From assembly GCA_910579685.1 (NCBI GenBank), contig CAJTVN010000029.1:1-51009 (forward strand): a stretch of DNA of 51,009 nt, in the 5' to 3' direction. The stretch comes from an uncultured Lachnospiraceae bacterium (lineage in GTDB: Bacteria; Bacillota; Clostridia; Lachnospirales; Lachnospiraceae). Numbering within the stretch: the stretch's first letter is position 1; the number at the start of each line of letters is the position of its first letter. Shown piece after piece: positions 15,213-23,604 of the stretch. A program made the translations under genes and the position numbers. The notes under the pieces are model-generated. The model ran no database searches and had not been told where the DNA came from. It saw only the letters and a program-made list of their open reading frames with translations.

Positions 15213-18200
15213 CTATGCGACTTTCCGTTTCACCGCCGTCGCCTTATCACGCTTAAAGAATAAGATGATTGCGATACATGCCATTCCCATTGCAAGGAAC
15301 CACTTGGGATGAATCGGGTCTCCTGTCTTGGGCGTTGAATCAATCGTCCCATCCATCAGGTTAGCCGTATCAACATATATCGTGTAAGGCGAGAAGTGCG
15401 TAGCCGTAAAATTAATGCATGGAACGCCGTCCACTGTCGTAAATCTGGTATTCAAATCTTCCAAAGCTCCGTTTGCCACAGCAGCGGCTCTGTTGTTGCC
15501 CGCATACTGTACCAGATCATCCGGCAGAGGAAGGGTAATATTCACGGAAATACCCGTAGTATCCGCAATCCTTGTTCTTCCTGTTGAATCATACAGACTG
15601 ATATCCATAGGAAGATACTTAATTCTGCTGAGATCTCCGTATCTTGCCTGCAGAGCCGCCGTTACTGCGTCAGTAGCCGCCGAATCCTCGGTCACCTTCA
15701 CCACGAAATTATCCGTAGCTCCGCTTACCGTTGCGCCCGCAATATCCGTATTGGAGATACCCGGCCTTGTAACCTCAACAGAGGTTCCGTTATTTCCCCG
15801 GTTGCCGGAAGATCCTGTGCTTCCCGAAGAACCTCCCGCATTGCCGCCCGTTCCCGCAGGCTGGGAAGGGGTTCCGCTTCCGGTATTATAGGTTGCCGTA
15901 ATCGCCACATTGGCCGCCGGCATGGTAAAGGTCGTGGACGAAGCCGATGGATTGGCGAAGCCTACCCCCGCCGTAGAGGTGGTCCAACGGTCAAAATTCT
16001 GTCCGGTACCCATATAATAGGCGTTGATTGCCACGATATCGCCCGCCGCATAGCTTCCGCTTCCGCTTCCGCCTGATACGGATACCGTATACTTCCTGGT
16101 CTCCGGCGTACGGTAAATAATCTCCGGAGTGGGCGTTGCCGAAGCCTTACTGTCCCGTTCGTCATCATCCCCGCTTCCATTGCCATTGCCATTGCCGCCA
16201 TTATTGCCGCCGTTATTACCAGAAGCCGGTTTGTACTGTGCGTACACATCCAGATCCTTTGTAATGTTACTGAAATCCGCAGGCCTCCAGGTATCGAAAA
16301 CATATCCGTCCCTGGTAGGAGTTGCAGGCGCTGTTGCCGCCTGCCCCGGTGCGATCCTCTGGGTACTGAGCACGGTATCGTCATAATTGTAGAAAGTTAC
16401 CGTGAACTTGGTCGCATCCGAATCAATCTTCTCAAATTCGGCATAAATCTTGGTGTCTTCCTGAATATTGGTATACTCCGGACGCCACTTGACAAAATTA
16501 TAGCCTTCCCTAGTGGGAGAAAGAGGTGTCCTGGCATTTTCGCCCGCTTTGACATCCTGCTCATCCCAGATCGTGTCATCCCAGTTGTAGAACGTCACAT
16601 GATAATAAGTATCGGCAATGGGCTCATAAATTGTATACAGATCCATCTGTCTGGAAACGTCCGTGTAACTGTTGGACCATCTGACAAACCGGTATCCGTC
16701 ATATGCCTTCACCTCAGGCGGTATCGCATCCGCCCCGTCCAGCACTTCCTGGCTGTCGAGCAGCTGCGGATTCGCCGGATCAAAGTTATCCCAGAAGTAT
16801 ACCATATGCTTGATAACTGGCTTCACTTTCTCGAAGGTGATATAATCATAATTTTCCGTATAGATCTCCGCCGCACTTCCCTCAGGAGCATAGAAAGACA
16901 CGGTCCTGCGCTTGGCATCCGGATCCACCGTAGGTCTTCCCTCACCGTCAAGCACAATTTCATCAAATTCCTTCTCCGTCGTCTCGCCGTCACTTGCGAC
17001 AATCTTATGTGTCTGCGTTACCACATTGTCGAATGCGCCCGGCTCAATATAGGAAACGCTGGCCGGAATTTCCACCACGGAAACGCCGCTGTTCCAGAAT
17101 GCTCCCTTGGAAATGCTCCTGGCCGTCTCCGGCAGAACCACGTTGCTTAAGCGTTCCGTCATGGCAAAGCACTGTCTGGGAATTGTCTTTATGGCGGAAG
17201 TGGAAAGATCCACTCCTCCGATCTCATTGCATCCCATAAAGGCTTCCTCTGCGATCTCCGTGATTCCCGCAAGCTCATCAGGGCCTACCCTGGAAGCGCT
17301 TCCCAGACCGCGTGTCTCCAGACATTCAATCACCTTGGTTTTCGCACCCTCTGCGTTGATCCCGTAAATCACCTGATTTTCGCAGATAAAAGGGGACGAT
17401 ACGGAACCTTCCTCACCGGTTCCCTGTGCGAAATCAACGCCCATAAGGTTCTCACAGCCTGCAAAAGGCCGGATTCCCAGCTCTGTCACGGAAGCCGCCA
17501 CACTGACGGTCTCCAAACTCTCGCAATTCTTAAACGCATAATTGTCAATCTTGGTTCCGCCCGACATATAGAAACGCTTCAGGCCGGTACATCCCTCAAA
17601 AGCGTAAGGATCTATGGTTTCCACCGTGTTTACGGTAACGGATTCAATATTCCGGTCTGCATTGACATCCTCCCCATTTGAATCTTTTGCGGAAAAGAGA
17701 CCTGACTTAATGGATTCAATTCCTCCCGGAATATTAATGTTAGTGGCAGCATTCAAAATATTCGTTGCTTCCTGATTCATATCCTGACCAGATTTGGCCT
17801 TTTTCGCCGCCTGCTTGTATTCATCGGTCATATATGGAAATGTATCCAAAAATGTATCTTTATCCAATTCATCATATTGAGGATAATTAATCAGTTCATT
17901 CTTATCTGTATTATGATTATATTTAACCACCAAATTTGTAGGCCATCCACTGAAAAATGTAATATATGTATTCTCAGTCTGATTACCATAATTAATATTA
18001 TTGGCCGGATTCATAGCATATTGGAACGGAACAGCCGTTGGGGAAATGCTTCCCACAAAATTAAGCACCGGTGTCTCTTCAACATCCTTAGTAGGGCACG
18101 AAGAATCATGCGCACTTGCAGGTATCTCCTGTGTGGAAAAAGCCTTATCCTGAATCACCAGTTCCGAATTCTCTGGCTGTTCGAAAAAAACAGTATTCAA

Positions 18201-20837
18201 ATTGTGACATCCCTGGAACGCATTCGTCTCAATCACCTTCACTGTTGCCGGAATATGAATTTTCTGCAGGAAACAATTGAATTGAAAACTGTTTGATGCA
18301 ATCTCGTTCACTCCAAATGACCCGATATTGGAAGGAATAACTACTTCCTTACATTTCGGATCAATCCTCATGGAAACCAACTGATTCTTAGAATTTACAA
18401 CAAAAGTAGCTTCATGAGGGGCACCGGTAGTCGAATCAGGTTTCTCCGGACATAACATCACTTTTTCAAATTTATCTTCATTCAGATATTTAAATGCCGC
18501 AGAGTGCTTCTTTGCCGTTTCATAAATTTTAGAATTTGTGGTTGTAGGTCCTTCAAAGTAAAAAACACTGGGAACCTGGGCCAAAAACTGATCAATGGAA
18601 CACCCGCCTGACCCATTATTATGATTTGCATGGTCATCAGCCTCAAAAGGCTTATCCGCAGTGCCATGTTCCGCAGAAAATCCCCAATCCACAATATCCA
18701 GATCCGCATTCTGTATCTTTATATATTGCAAAGAGGTACAGCCGTAAAAATAGGAAACCGGAATCTTTCCGCTTTCTGTTGCAGCATACGTAAATGCGCT
18801 TGGATACTCCTGTCTGAAAGTCGGAGAAAACGTAAGTGAAGTCAGACTGGCACAATTTTCAAATGCCCTGTAACCAATCAGACTCAAACTTCCGTTTGCC
18901 TCTTCTCCTTCCCCCAATAAATCTAACTTAGACAAACGAGTGCATCCCTGAAAACAGTAATCTCCTATCACGTCAACACTGGCCGGAACACGAAAACTGG
19001 TCAGCGCCTCACAAAATGCGAATGCACTCTTTCCAATAGCGCTGATCTTGGGATTCAATGGTATGTTGCACTCTGACAGATTAAAACAGTTTGAAAATGC
19101 GCCATTTCCGATCGTATTTAGTCCATTTCCCAAAGAGATTCTTTTCAGACCGGTACATCCGTAAAACGCATAATCTCCTATACCAACCAGATTTGCACCG
19201 ATCACAAGCTTCTCAATATTTCGGTTTTTTGCAAAGACACCATTCTCCCAGCTTCCATCTCCTGTTAATGCAGCTCCCGCTTTCCATCCATCTGTTGTTT
19301 CCTCTATCGTCTGTCTTCCAATATAACGGACTTCAGCAGCACGGATCCTTAGATGATTCGCATTATTACCCGCTCTCTGGAAGTCTCCCTCTCTATCCGG
19401 ATAAGGAATAGATGACTTTACTGCAGCGATCACTTTAGGTTCTATTTTAATAGAAGAACTTCCTGCCATTATCGAACTATCCAGAGATACCGAAACAGTT
19501 TCCATTGAGAAAGAAGGAAGACTTGCGCTCTCTCCCTCACCTCCGTTTGCTTCTGCAGTCGCATCAGGTTCTCCTGTCAGTATCGGCGCTGCTGACGGGG
19601 TCGCTGTGGGTTCCTCTGTTGGTGTTGCTGACGGGGTCGCTGTGGGTTCCTCTGTCGGCGTTGCCGACGGAGACTGGGTGGGTTCCTCTGTAGGTGTTAT
19701 CGATGGAGACTCTGTTGCTTCCGCTGTAGGTGTTGCCGACGGAGTCACAGCAGGTTCCGATGTTGGTGTTGCTGACGGGGTCACCACGGGCAACGCTGTC
19801 GGCGCTGCCGACGGAGACGCTGTTGCTTCCGTTGCCGGTGTTGCCGACGGGGTCACTGTTGCTCCCGCTGTCGGTGTTGCTGACGGAGAAACTGTCGCTC
19901 CCGCCGTCGCTGTTGGGGTCACAGATGGGCTCGCTGTAGGACTCACCGTCGGGGACGCTGAAGCTGTTGCCGAAGGGGTCGGCGTAACAATAACACTGTT
20001 TCGCTCCATACTAAAAGAAGCCGCAGCAGGCAATCCCTGCCCCGTATACACATAAAGATTCACATCATCTATATCTTTCCATTCATTATAAGTGAGATAA
20101 TCGCAAGGAAGATACTGATATGACATTACCGGCAACATCTGCCTCCGCTCATACCGATCATTTCCCTCATTGTCCTTTCCCATATACTCCATGAAAACCC
20201 ACTGACCGGTACTGTTATCCGTATACCCTATCTGGTCATTGCGGTATAACTGTGGAATTTCCGTATCTTTCAATGCTGTTACTTCCGGCACCGTATACAT
20301 GGGAAGGCCGTTCGATGGATCAATCTTTTGCGTTCCTTTTCTATAATACAAAAAGCTGTTATCCTGGCTGACAGCAACATATCCCTCACTGGAAGTGTTT
20401 GGCCTGTATTTCCGATATGCGTCAACCGTATCCGGAATCGTCAATGTCTGCAGCCCATCAGTACTATCCACCGGCAAATTGTCAAAATTAGCCCTCAAAA
20501 TAACCGCAACTCTGTCGCCTCCGTCCTTTGGCGTCACAAACGCAAACTGATACATCCTGTCACCAGTGGTGTATATTTCAGCATCATCACCAATATAAGG
20601 TACCTGACTCTGCCAGGTACTGGGCACATCCTTTCCGTTTATCTTCTCATACGCATTCATATTCGAATCCGTATAATTTACCACGGCCACTCTTACTACC
20701 GGATCAGCTACGTTCGCACTCACATCCGGCACCGGCACAGCCGCCACCACGATCGCAGATATCATAAACAGGGCGCCGACCGTCTTACGAATCTGCCTTC
20801 TTAATTTTCTGTTTTTCTTTTTTGTCACTTTAGTCAT
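15213..20837 (-). CDS. Giant BspA-like/InlB-repeat surface protein with sortase signal
   Basis: A 1,874-residue secreted protein. Order: a signal peptide with a Lys/Arg-rich start (1-42), an unassigned N-terminal domain (about 45-280), a Pro/Thr/Ser/Ala linker of 12-residue repeats (about 283-420), and a long LRR_5 region with units such as IGDYAFYGCTGLKRISLGNG (about 500-1310). Then come three InlB B-type repeats of the YHVTFYNWDDT...W form (about 1345-1530), a Gly-rich linker, a divergent B-repeat with GGSGSGSYAAGD, and a Gly/Ser linker. A domain ending in TATHFSPYTIYVD is followed by PKTGD (1836-1840), PIHPKWFLA, a hydrophobic helix and basic tail. It is displayed on the wall by the adjacent sortase, whose stop codon overlaps this ATG. 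It is probably an adhesin; the ligand is unknown. Confidence 0.9.
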   Translation of the reverse strand: MTKVTKKKNRKLRRQIRKTVGALFMISAIVVAAVPVPDVSANVADPVVRVAVVNYTDSNMNAYEKINGKDVPSTWQSQVPYIGDDAEIYTTGDRMYQFAFVTPKDGGDRVAVILRANFDNLPVDSTDGLQTLTIPDTVDAYRKYRPNTSSEGYVAVSQDNSFLYYRKGTQKIDPSNGLPMYTVPEVTALKDTEIPQLYRNDQIGYTDNSTGQWVFMEYMGKDNEGNDRYERRQMLPVMSYQYLPCDYLTYNEWKDIDDVNLYVYTGQGLPAAASFSMERNSVIVTPTPSATASASPTVSPTASPSVTPTATAGATVSPSATPTAGATVTPSATPATEATASPSAAPTALPVVTPSATPTSEPAVTPSATPTAEATESPSITPTEEPTQSPSATPTEEPTATPSATPTEEPTATPSAAPILTGEPDATAEANGGEGESASLPSFSMETVSVSLDSSIMAGSSSIKIEPKVIAAVKSSIPYPDREGDFQRAGNNANHLRIRAAEVRYIGRQTIEETTDGWKAGAALTGDGSWENGVFAKNRNIEKLVIGANLVGIGDYAFYGCTGLKRISLGNGLNTIGNGAFSNCFNLSECNIPLNPKISAIGKSAFAFCEALTSFRVPASVDVIGDYCFQGCTRLSKLDLLGEGEEANGSLSLIGYRAFENCASLTSLTFSPTFRQEYPSAFTYAATESGKIPVSYFYGCTSLQYIKIQNADLDIVDWGFSAEHGTADKPFEADDHANHNNGSGGCSIDQFLAQVPSVFYFEGPTTTNSKIYETAKKHSAAFKYLNEDKFEKVMLCPEKPDSTTGAPHEATFVVNSKNQLVSMRIDPKCKEVVIPSNIGSFGVNEIASNSFQFNCFLQKIHIPATVKVIETNAFQGCHNLNTVFFEQPENSELVIQDKAFSTQEIPASAHDSSCPTKDVEETPVLNFVGSISPTAVPFQYAMNPANNINYGNQTENTYITFFSGWPTNLVVKYNHNTDKNELINYPQYDELDKDTFLDTFPYMTDEYKQAAKKAKSGQDMNQEATNILNAATNINIPGGIESIKSGLFSAKDSNGEDVNADRNIESVTVNTVETIDPYAFEGCTGLKRFYMSGGTKIDNYAFKNCESLETVSVAASVTELGIRPFAGCENLMGVDFAQGTGEEGSVSSPFICENQVIYGINAEGAKTKVIECLETRGLGSASRVGPDELAGITEIAEEAFMGCNEIGGVDLSTSAIKTIPRQCFAMTERLSNVVLPETARSISKGAFWNSGVSVVEIPASVSYIEPGAFDNVVTQTHKIVASDGETTEKEFDEIVLDGEGRPTVDPDAKRRTVSFYAPEGSAAEIYTENYDYITFEKVKPVIKHMVYFWDNFDPANPQLLDSQEVLDGADAIPPEVKAYDGYRFVRWSNSYTDVSRQMDLYTIYEPIADTYYHVTFYNWDDTIWDEQDVKAGENARTPLSPTREGYNFVKWRPEYTNIQEDTKIYAEFEKIDSDATKFTVTFYNYDDTVLSTQRIAPGQAATAPATPTRDGYVFDTWRPADFSNITKDLDVYAQYKPASGNNGGNNGGNGNGNGSGDDDERDSKASATPTPEIIYRTPETRKYTVSVSGGSGSGSYAAGDIVAINAYYMGTGQNFDRWTTSTAGVGFANPSASSTTFTMPAANVAITATYNTGSGTPSQPAGTGGNAGGSSGSTGSSGNRGNNGTSVEVTRPGISNTDIAGATVSGATDNFVVKVTEDSAATDAVTAALQARYGDLSRIKYLPMDISLYDSTGRTRIADTTGISVNITLPLPDDLVQYAGNNRAAAVANGALEDLNTRFTTVDGVPCINFTATHFSPYTIYVDTANLMDGTIDSTPKTGDPIHPKWFLAMGMACIAIILFFKRDKATAVKRKVA
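19583..19990 (-). repeat. 36-bp degenerate tandem repeat coding a Pro/Thr-rich stalk
   Basis: About eleven imperfect units of 36 bases encode 12-residue repeats such as SATPTEEPTATP within the giant surface protein. The last units, near 19,590-19,680, are closest in sequence. Such stalks project binding domains away from the wall, are likely glycosylated, and can vary in length by slippage without breaking the frame. Confidence 0.85.
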
Positions 20838-22048
20838 TCTAACACTCCTTTTGGATTTTCAATCCTTTTTGCCACTACGACGAACCGCCCGTCCGTCTGT
20901 GAATGATCACAGGTCGAGAGGGTGAGCAGATCGTCCCCGTAGGCTGCGGTCACTCCCGTGTCATACAGGCTGAGCGCCGCCATTTCCTTCATATAATAAT
21001 TGAACTCATCTTCTGAGTTTGCATCCAGAAACTGATAATACTTGAAAACCACATCCGTGTCATTGTACACCTGCGAGCGGAACACGTACATCACCTGATA
21101 CGTCCCCTTCTCGTAAATCGTGTCAAACTGGATGACGGAATGCTTCTTTCCGTAGGATTCCTTGGCGTATTTCTGAAGCTGTCCGAACATATTTCCGGAT
21201 TTCATGTGGTGTCCGTAAAGGATCAGGTTCGTGCTGCGCGGGTACACCCTGCAGTCACAGTCCATAAAAATGCTGCCGTTCTTGTCATATTCCTGATTAT
21301 AATTGTGATCCAGATAATACTCGTTGTTGCTGGTCTGCATCACAGGGTAATCTATATTTGTATCGTCAATTTTCAGCCATCCAATTAGCTTTTTATTCTT
21401 TTCATATAAAGTTTTATATTCGTCCAGCACGTCCGGGAGCTGAAAACCGGTTTTATGTAGAGAGATTTCATTCGCCTTTGGCGCATTTGCCAGCACGTCA
21501 CTGCCCTTTAGGGATGCCAGAGTCTCGTAATCCATGCTGGTTCTGGCATTAAAATAGTAGTAGATGCCAAAATAGCCAAAACAAAAAACCGCAACAAGGG
21601 AAGACAGGCCAATAATCAGCTTTCTTCTCACTTCCCTCTTATGCAGCTCATGAAGAATCTGTTTCTGCATTTCCTCATCATAATTTTCCTGAGAATGATC
21701 CGGCTTTTTCCCGGGAGGTTTTCTTTTGTTTTGTTGTTTGGGATCTGGTTTTGCCTTCCTTACCTTCGGCGTTCCTGACGGCGGATCCGTTTTCGGGGCT
21801 GTCCTCTCCTCTTTTTTCAGCTTCTCCACTTTCTCATATATTTCGTCGTCAAAGTCCGTGCCCACCACCGTTTCAAATCGAAAAGCGCCGCTCTTCAGCT
21901 TGCCATACAGATTATATAGCTGCTGGGGATCGTCCAGATTAAGTTCTGACCGAATACGGTCTATCTTTTTCTGATCCCGCAGAGCCGCCTCGTAATCCTT
22001 ACGGATTCTAAACCGCCTTCCGGCAACCACAAGTTCTTCTGCCGCCAT
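20834..22048 (-). CDS. Class B sortase with a long cytosolic N-terminal extension
   Basis: A 404-residue transpeptidase. Residues 144-166 form the single membrane anchor. The catalytic domain (about 205-395) shows class B sortase features: the LIGWLKIDDTNIDYPVMQ start, catalytic His280 in LYGHHMKSGNMFG, nucleophile Cys380 in LSTCDHSQTDGR, and Arg388. It would cut sorting signals of exported proteins and attach them to peptidoglycan. The first 140 residues are charged and Lys/Pro-rich, lie on the cytosolic side and are much longer than usual for the class. Its stop overlaps the ATG of the giant surface protein, making that protein and the next one its obvious substrates. Confidence 0.93.
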   Translation of the reverse strand: MAAEELVVAGRRFRIRKDYEAALRDQKKIDRIRSELNLDDPQQLYNLYGKLKSGAFRFETVVGTDFDDEIYEKVEKLKKEERTAPKTDPPSGTPKVRKAKPDPKQQNKRKPPGKKPDHSQENYDEEMQKQILHELHKREVRRKLIIGLSSLVAVFCFGYFGIYYYFNARTSMDYETLASLKGSDVLANAPKANEISLHKTGFQLPDVLDEYKTLYEKNKKLIGWLKIDDTNIDYPVMQTSNNEYYLDHNYNQEYDKNGSIFMDCDCRVYPRSTNLILYGHHMKSGNMFGQLQKYAKESYGKKHSVIQFDTIYEKGTYQVMYVFRSQVYNDTDVVFKYYQFLDANSEDEFNYYMKEMAALSLYDTGVTAAYGDDLLTLSTCDHSQTDGRFVVVAKRIENPKGVLE

Positions 22049-22080
22049 GACACACTTTCTCCTTCACAGCATATATTTCT

Positions 22081-22109
22081 ATTTTACTATATCTTGAAAT
22101 AAATTCAAG
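22081..22109 (-). promoter_or_regulatory. Promoter of the sortase operon with an inverted repeat
   Basis: TTGAAT (22103-22108) and TAAAAT (22081-22086) are spaced by 16 bases on the minus strand, about 30 bases before the sortase ATG. The inverted repeat CTTGAA-ATAAA-TTCAAG (22093-22109) covers the -35 box and spacer, a position suited to a repressor. Confidence 0.6.
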
Positions 22110-22265
22110 TGTTTTGGCTACATATTGTGCAGTAAATTATTAGAAATTTCCCCACTATTGGATCGCATCCGCACAGATCGAAAAATTTTTCAAAAGCGGA
22201 AACACATACAAGCCATGCCACATATGATAAACCATAAAACAAAAAACCTTTTGGAGGCAAATACA

Positions 22266-22493
22266 ATGAGTGATTTAACAGCTACAGGGTGTGGATGCAC
22301 AACTCCCAACTCCAACAATGGATGCAATTCCATTATCTGGATCATCTTTTTACTTTTCTTCTGCGGCGGATGCGGCAACAACGGCAGTTTCTTCGGAAAC
22401 AATTCCGACTGCGGATGCGGATGCGAGAGCATCATTATCATCCTGTTACTCCTTAGCTGCTGTGGCGGCGGGAACGGCCTTTGCGGATGCTAA
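22266..22493 (+). CDS. Small Cys/Gly-rich hydrophobic protein (chorion-type high-cysteine protein)
   Basis: A 75-residue protein starting at the ATG at 22266, with GGAGG eight bases upstream; an in-frame ATG far upstream lacks a ribosome site. It alternates Cys/Gly clusters (CGGCGNNG, CGCGCES, CCGGG) with two short hydrophobic runs (SIIWIIFLLFF and SIIIILLLLS). Similar proteins in clostridia are called chorion class high-cysteine proteins; no biochemical function is established. Composition suggests a membrane- or coat-associated, disulfide- or metal-binding peptide. It is followed by a stem-loop and a terminator, so it is likely a single-gene transcript. Confidence 0.75.
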   Translation: MSDLTATGCGCTTPNSNNGCNSIIWIIFLLFFCGGCGNNGSFFGNNSDCGCGCESIIIILLLLSCCGGGNGLCGC

Positions 22494-22560
22494 TTATCAA
22501 TAACTGATTCTTTTCATCATGTCTGATGAGAGTTCACCAAAGGCTCTCATACCCTTTCAC

Positions 22561-22588
22561 GCCTCCGGAATCTCTTCTTTCCGGAGGC
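22561..22588. other. Stem-loop GCCTCCGGAA/TTCCGGAGGC
   Basis: A perfect 10-base-pair stem with a loop of eight bases lies between the Cys-rich gene and the terminator. No T-run follows on either side, so it is probably an RNA-stabilising or processing hairpin rather than a terminator. Confidence 0.5.
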
Positions 22589-22596
22589 AGGAAACA

Positions 22597-22624
22597 AAAT
22601 AGGCTCTGAAAAGGGCCTATTTTT
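22597..22624 (+). terminator. Terminator after the Cys/Gly-rich protein gene
   Basis: AAATAGGC pairs with GCCTATTT around a ten-base loop and runs into a T-stretch (22620-22624). It separates the Cys-rich gene from the next gene at 22695. Confidence 0.75.
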
Positions 22625-22694
22625 CTGCATACAGCCAAATCCTTTCACATAAATATAACTTATCAGCAGGTTTAACCCGCAAAAAGGAGATGCC

Positions 22695-23246
22695 ATGGAT
22701 TCCAATGAACAAAACAAGGTAATTGCATTTGACACGCTTTTCAGCACCAATCATATTTCCATGCTGAAGGTCATGCTGCCCTATATGGAAAATCAAATGC
22801 AGAAATCCATGGCCGTTTACATTAAATTCCTGGAACTGAACTACACAATTGATTTTTACAGAAAGCATCCCCACCCGATCTGCGGATGCATGGATAAGGA
22901 GGGGCCGCCCGACCTTCTCAGGCTGTGCACGGAGCTGCTTCCCTACTGTACCGAGGAGGAAAAAAAGCAGATGGATCAGATCCGGGGGATTTTCCAGAGC
23001 ATGGAAATGTACCGGGAAATGTCAAAGACAATGGATCTGATGAAAGATGTCATGCCGGATATGGGAAACTTTTTTCAGTCCTTCGGGGAAGAGCCCCTTG
23101 CGGGCAATACCGCAGCGGGGGACGAGGCTTCCTCCTCTCACACCGTATCCGGCACACCCGATCTTATGACAATGCTGATGAATCTGTTGACGCCTGAGCA
23201 AAAAGAAATGTTTAAACTATTTGGAGGTAAGAATCATGACGAATGA
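22695..23246 (+). CDS. Conserved protein of unknown function (183 residues)
   Basis: I do not recognise the family. The product is a soluble, mostly helical, Met-rich protein with no signal peptide. Residues 1-60 form two helices (VIAFDTLFSTNHISMLKVML), a small Cys-containing turn (HPICGCMDKEGPP) follows, and the middle is Met/Glu-rich. A Ser/Thr/Gly linker leads to a final helix with LTPEQKEMFKLFGG. A strong ribosome site (AAGGAG) precedes the ATG. The gene overlaps the next one by 11 bases, so the two are co-translated and may act together. Confidence 0.7.
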   Translation: MDSNEQNKVIAFDTLFSTNHISMLKVMLPYMENQMQKSMAVYIKFLELNYTIDFYRKHPHPICGCMDKEGPPDLLRLCTELLPYCTEEEKKQMDQIRGIFQSMEMYREMSKTMDLMKDVMPDMGNFFQSFGEEPLAGNTAAGDEASSSHTVSGTPDLMTMLMNLLTPEQKEMFKLFGGKNHDE

Positions 23247-23514
23247 CTGGATGAAGGATGAGGCCTTAAAGGGCATTGATCCCTATAAGCTGGAGTTTCT
23301 GCAGGCCCTCGTCTTTGAAAGCAGCAACCTTGGCAGGGAGCAGATGCTGCCTTTTCTGATGGCGGTCGCCAAAAGAGGGCAGGAAAAAAAGATCTCCTTT
23401 TCCGACCAGGAGATGGACGCCATCATTTCCGTACTGAAAAAGCACGCCTCTCCCGAAGAAATCGGAAAAATGGAAAAAGTTCTTGCTATGCGCAGCCGGA
23501 TGGGTATGCGGTAG
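23236..23514 (+). CDS. Conserved small protein of unknown function (92 residues)
   Basis: Starting at the ATG at 23236, with GGAGG correctly spaced inside the end of the previous gene. The product is a helical, charged cytosolic protein (LEFLQALVFESSNLGREQML, then FSDQEMDAIISVLKKHASPEE) with no cysteine or membrane segment. It is coupled to the 183-residue protein and ends before a strong bidirectional terminator. No function can be given. Confidence 0.7.
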   Translation: MTNDWMKDEALKGIDPYKLEFLQALVFESSNLGREQMLPFLMAVAKRGQEKKISFSDQEMDAIISVLKKHASPEEIGKMEKVLAMRSRMGMR

Positions 23515-23540
23515 CGCAGAAATCCGAAGCAGAGCGTAGA

Positions 23541-23579
23541 AAAGAGCTGACAAGTCGTCCTGTCAGCTCTTTCTTCTTT
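23541..23579. terminator. Bidirectional terminator between the small-protein genes and leuS
   Basis: AAAGAGCTGACA pairs perfectly with TGTCAGCTCTTT around an eight-base loop, with a T-rich tail on the plus side and a short T-run on the minus side. It serves the convergent transcripts ending at 23514 and 23605. Confidence 0.85.
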
Positions 23580-23604
23580 ATGGCTTTTGCCCTGTATACC
23601 CGTT

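Noticed and set aside
15960..16240. Gly/Ser-rich, repetitive DNA considered as a separate repeat element
   Set aside because: It is the in-frame linker of the giant surface protein and needs no further explanation.
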